DNA of 64,000 nucleotides from Acinetobacter sp. ANC 4173 (lineage in GTDB: Bacteria > Pseudomonadota > Gammaproteobacteria > Pseudomonadales > Moraxellaceae). Made by a program: the position numbers and the translations under genes. Location of the stretch: positions 1 through 64,000 of the forward strand of contig NZ_SJOF01000017.1 in the NCBI RefSeq assembly GCF_004331255.1. The letters run 5' to 3'. Under the pieces are notes generated by a model. It worked only from the letters and a program-made list of their open reading frames with translations. It made no database searches and was not told the origin of the DNA. Shown piece after piece: positions 58,423-64,000 of the stretch. Position 1 is the stretch's first letter; each line of letters begins with the position of its first letter.

Positions 58423-59763
58423 TTAACGTTGGAAGTGATATACCGAACCCAAGCCTAAAATTTGCGTCAACTCATCTAACGCAGTACGGCTTTCAATCAA
58501 TAATTGCGGGTCGGCCAAATCTTGCTGTGCCAACTGATCACGGTAGTACTGATCTACCCACGTGTTTAAACGGTTAAACAAGGCATCATTCATAAACAGG
58601 TTTGGATTGATTGCATTCAGTTCCGCTTCATTCACCGCGACACGTAAACGTAAACAGGCAGGACCACCGCCATTGCGCATACTTTCACGCAGGTCGAAGA
58701 CTTTGATGTCATCAACTGGGGTACCCATTTGAATCATGTCATTTAAGTAGCCCCACACTGCTGGGTTTTGACGTGATTCTTCAGGCACCACAATGCTCAT
58801 CCCGCCATCGGCACGCGTGAGCAATTGGCTATTGAACAAATAGGTATTGACCGCATCTTTAACCGAAACACGCTGATCAGGCACTTCAATGGACACGAAT
58901 TCTTGACCCAAGCGCGCCATTTTTTCGCGAATTTCTGACAATCCTTCAGATTGATGCAAAAATGCATGCTGATGGTGAAACAGGACGTTTTGGTTACTAA
59001 CCGCAATCACGTCGTTGTGGAAGACACCTTGGTCAATCACATCGGGATTCTGCTGAACAAAAACGGTTTGTTCCGCTTTGAGCTGATGTAAACGTGCCAC
59101 TGCTTCACTCGCCTCACGCGACTGGCGTGCAGGATAGTGTTTCGGACCAATACCACCACCGAGGAACTGCTGACCATAGACAAACACTTGCACGCTGGCT
59201 TGATCATAAGCACCGCCTAAACGGTTATGGTTCGCCGCACCTTCATCACCAAACAAAGCCACAGGTGGCAGTGCTTCATGATGGGCGAAGTGACGCTCAT
59301 CCTTAAACATGGCTGCCATCACGCGAGACGTGGTGTCATGCTCAATTGAACGGTGGAATTTATTGTTCAAGTTTGCCGCTGTAAAATGCACACGACCATC
59401 TGCACTGTCCGCCGACGGTGAAACCGTTGCCGCATTGGCGGTCCACATGCACGACGCAGAACTCAAAGCGGATAACAATGCAGGCGAAGTTCGCATGGCT
59501 TGTTCAATCACGCTATGGTCATCCCCACGGAAGCCCAATTTGCGCAAAGTTGGCACATGTGGGCGTTCTTGCGGTGCAAATACACCTTGCTTTAAGCCCA
59601 TGTCGGCCAAAGCTTTCATCTTTAACAGACCTTGCTTGGCAGCCAACTTTGGGTTGGAAAGATTATTTTGGTTTTTGGTCGATGCCTCGTTTCCAAAAGA
59701 CAATCCTGCATAGTGATGCGTTGGACCGACTAAACCATCAAAATTAATTTCATAGCCTGACAT
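58423..59763 (-). CDS. astB: N-succinylarginine dihydrolase
   Basis: Converts succinylarginine to succinylornithine with release of ammonia and CO2. 446 residues. Family pieces: [25 protein letters not shown] at the start, [26 protein letters not shown], and the nucleophile Cys in [12 protein letters not shown] near residue 364. Lies between astD and astE. Confidence 0.97.
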   Translation of the reverse strand: MSGYEINFDGLVGPTHHYAGLSFGNEASTKNQNNLSNPKLAAKQGLLKMKALADMGLKQGVFAPQERPHVPTLRKLGFRGDDHSVIEQAMRTSPALLSALSSASCMWTANAATVSPSADSADGRVHFTAANLNNKFHRSIEHDTTSRVMAAMFKDERHFAHHEALPPVALFGDEGAANHNRLGGAYDQASVQVFVYGQQFLGGGIGPKHYPARQSREASEAVARLHQLKAEQTVFVQQNPDVIDQGVFHNDVIAVSNQNVLFHHQHAFLHQSEGLSEIREKMARLGQEFVSIEVPDQRVSVKDAVNTYLFNSQLLTRADGGMSIVVPEESRQNPAVWGYLNDMIQMGTPVDDIKVFDLRESMRNGGGPACLRLRVAVNEAELNAINPNLFMNDALFNRLNTWVDQYYRDQLAQQDLADPQLLIESRTALDELTQILGLGSVYHFQR

Positions 59764-59787
59764 TTCTAAACTCCCTTTTCTGTCGAC

Positions 59788-62288
<2,501 letters not shown>

Positions 62289-62301
62289 CAGCGGTGGCCT
62301 A

Positions 62302-64000
<1,699 letters not shown>

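Overview
The window reads as chromosome from a Moraxellaceae gammaproteobacterium, most likely Acinetobacter. Supporting signs are a moderate-to-low GC content, CCA-encoded tRNAs, an atpIBEFHAGDC operon, a gdh-astCADBE arginine-catabolism cluster, a 596-residue ArgS followed by a SPOR protein, a metK-independent stand-alone guaA, and family sequences typical of that genus. The genus call is inference from protein recall, not from a search.

Layout. 1-300 holds tandem strong promoters reading leftwards, which look like the promoter region of an rRNA operon whose 16S gene lies outside the window. 550-3110 is a copper-uptake pair (OprC-like receptor plus DUF2946 protein). 3200-6773 is def / lysM / dprA / tsaC. 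6774-7166 holds a probable small transcript. 7167-12581 is a mix of transporter, AraC regulator, glutathione peroxidase, RcnB-like protein, lipoprotein and alcohol dehydrogenase. 12738-15695 is an AT-rich SIR2-HerA antiphage defence pair lodged against the atpC terminator; its herA is frameshifted. 15740-22940 is the F1Fo ATP synthase operon with a clear promoter. 23111-26154 is the zinc-uptake locus (znuA divergent from zur-znuC-znuB) with a perfect Zur box between them. A LysE exporter and a DyP peroxidase follow.

28092-36622 is a strongly AT-rich orphan VgrG island on the minus strand: vgrG, a secreted Cys-rich protein, a large two-domain peptidoglycan-hydrolase effector, and its lipoprotein immunity candidate. 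Behind these lie what look like two displaced modules, each a short effector-tail remnant joined by stop/start overlap to an exported lipoprotein. No core T6SS genes are in the window, so the apparatus must be encoded elsewhere. This array is the most novel-looking part of the window.

36818-53185 is housekeeping: malic enzyme, argS, SPOR protein, GST, OsmC, pirin, a diguanylate cyclase, a PadR/Fur-like/DUF3861 operon with a probable operator, guaA, DoxX, DedA, LysE, an orphan ParA, SirB2 and BolA. Two identical tandem tRNA-Gly(GCC) genes follow, then about 600 bp of degraded sequence. 54238-57023 carries an exported broad-spectrum-type amino-acid racemase and the CycA D-Ala/D-Ser/Gly transporter. 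57425-64000 is the ast arginine succinyltransferase operon behind the C-terminal part of a glutamate dehydrogenase that runs off the right edge.

Two independent frameshifts (herA and the third effector tail) each look like loss of one base from a homopolymer run, so assembly error must be excluded before calling either gene dead.
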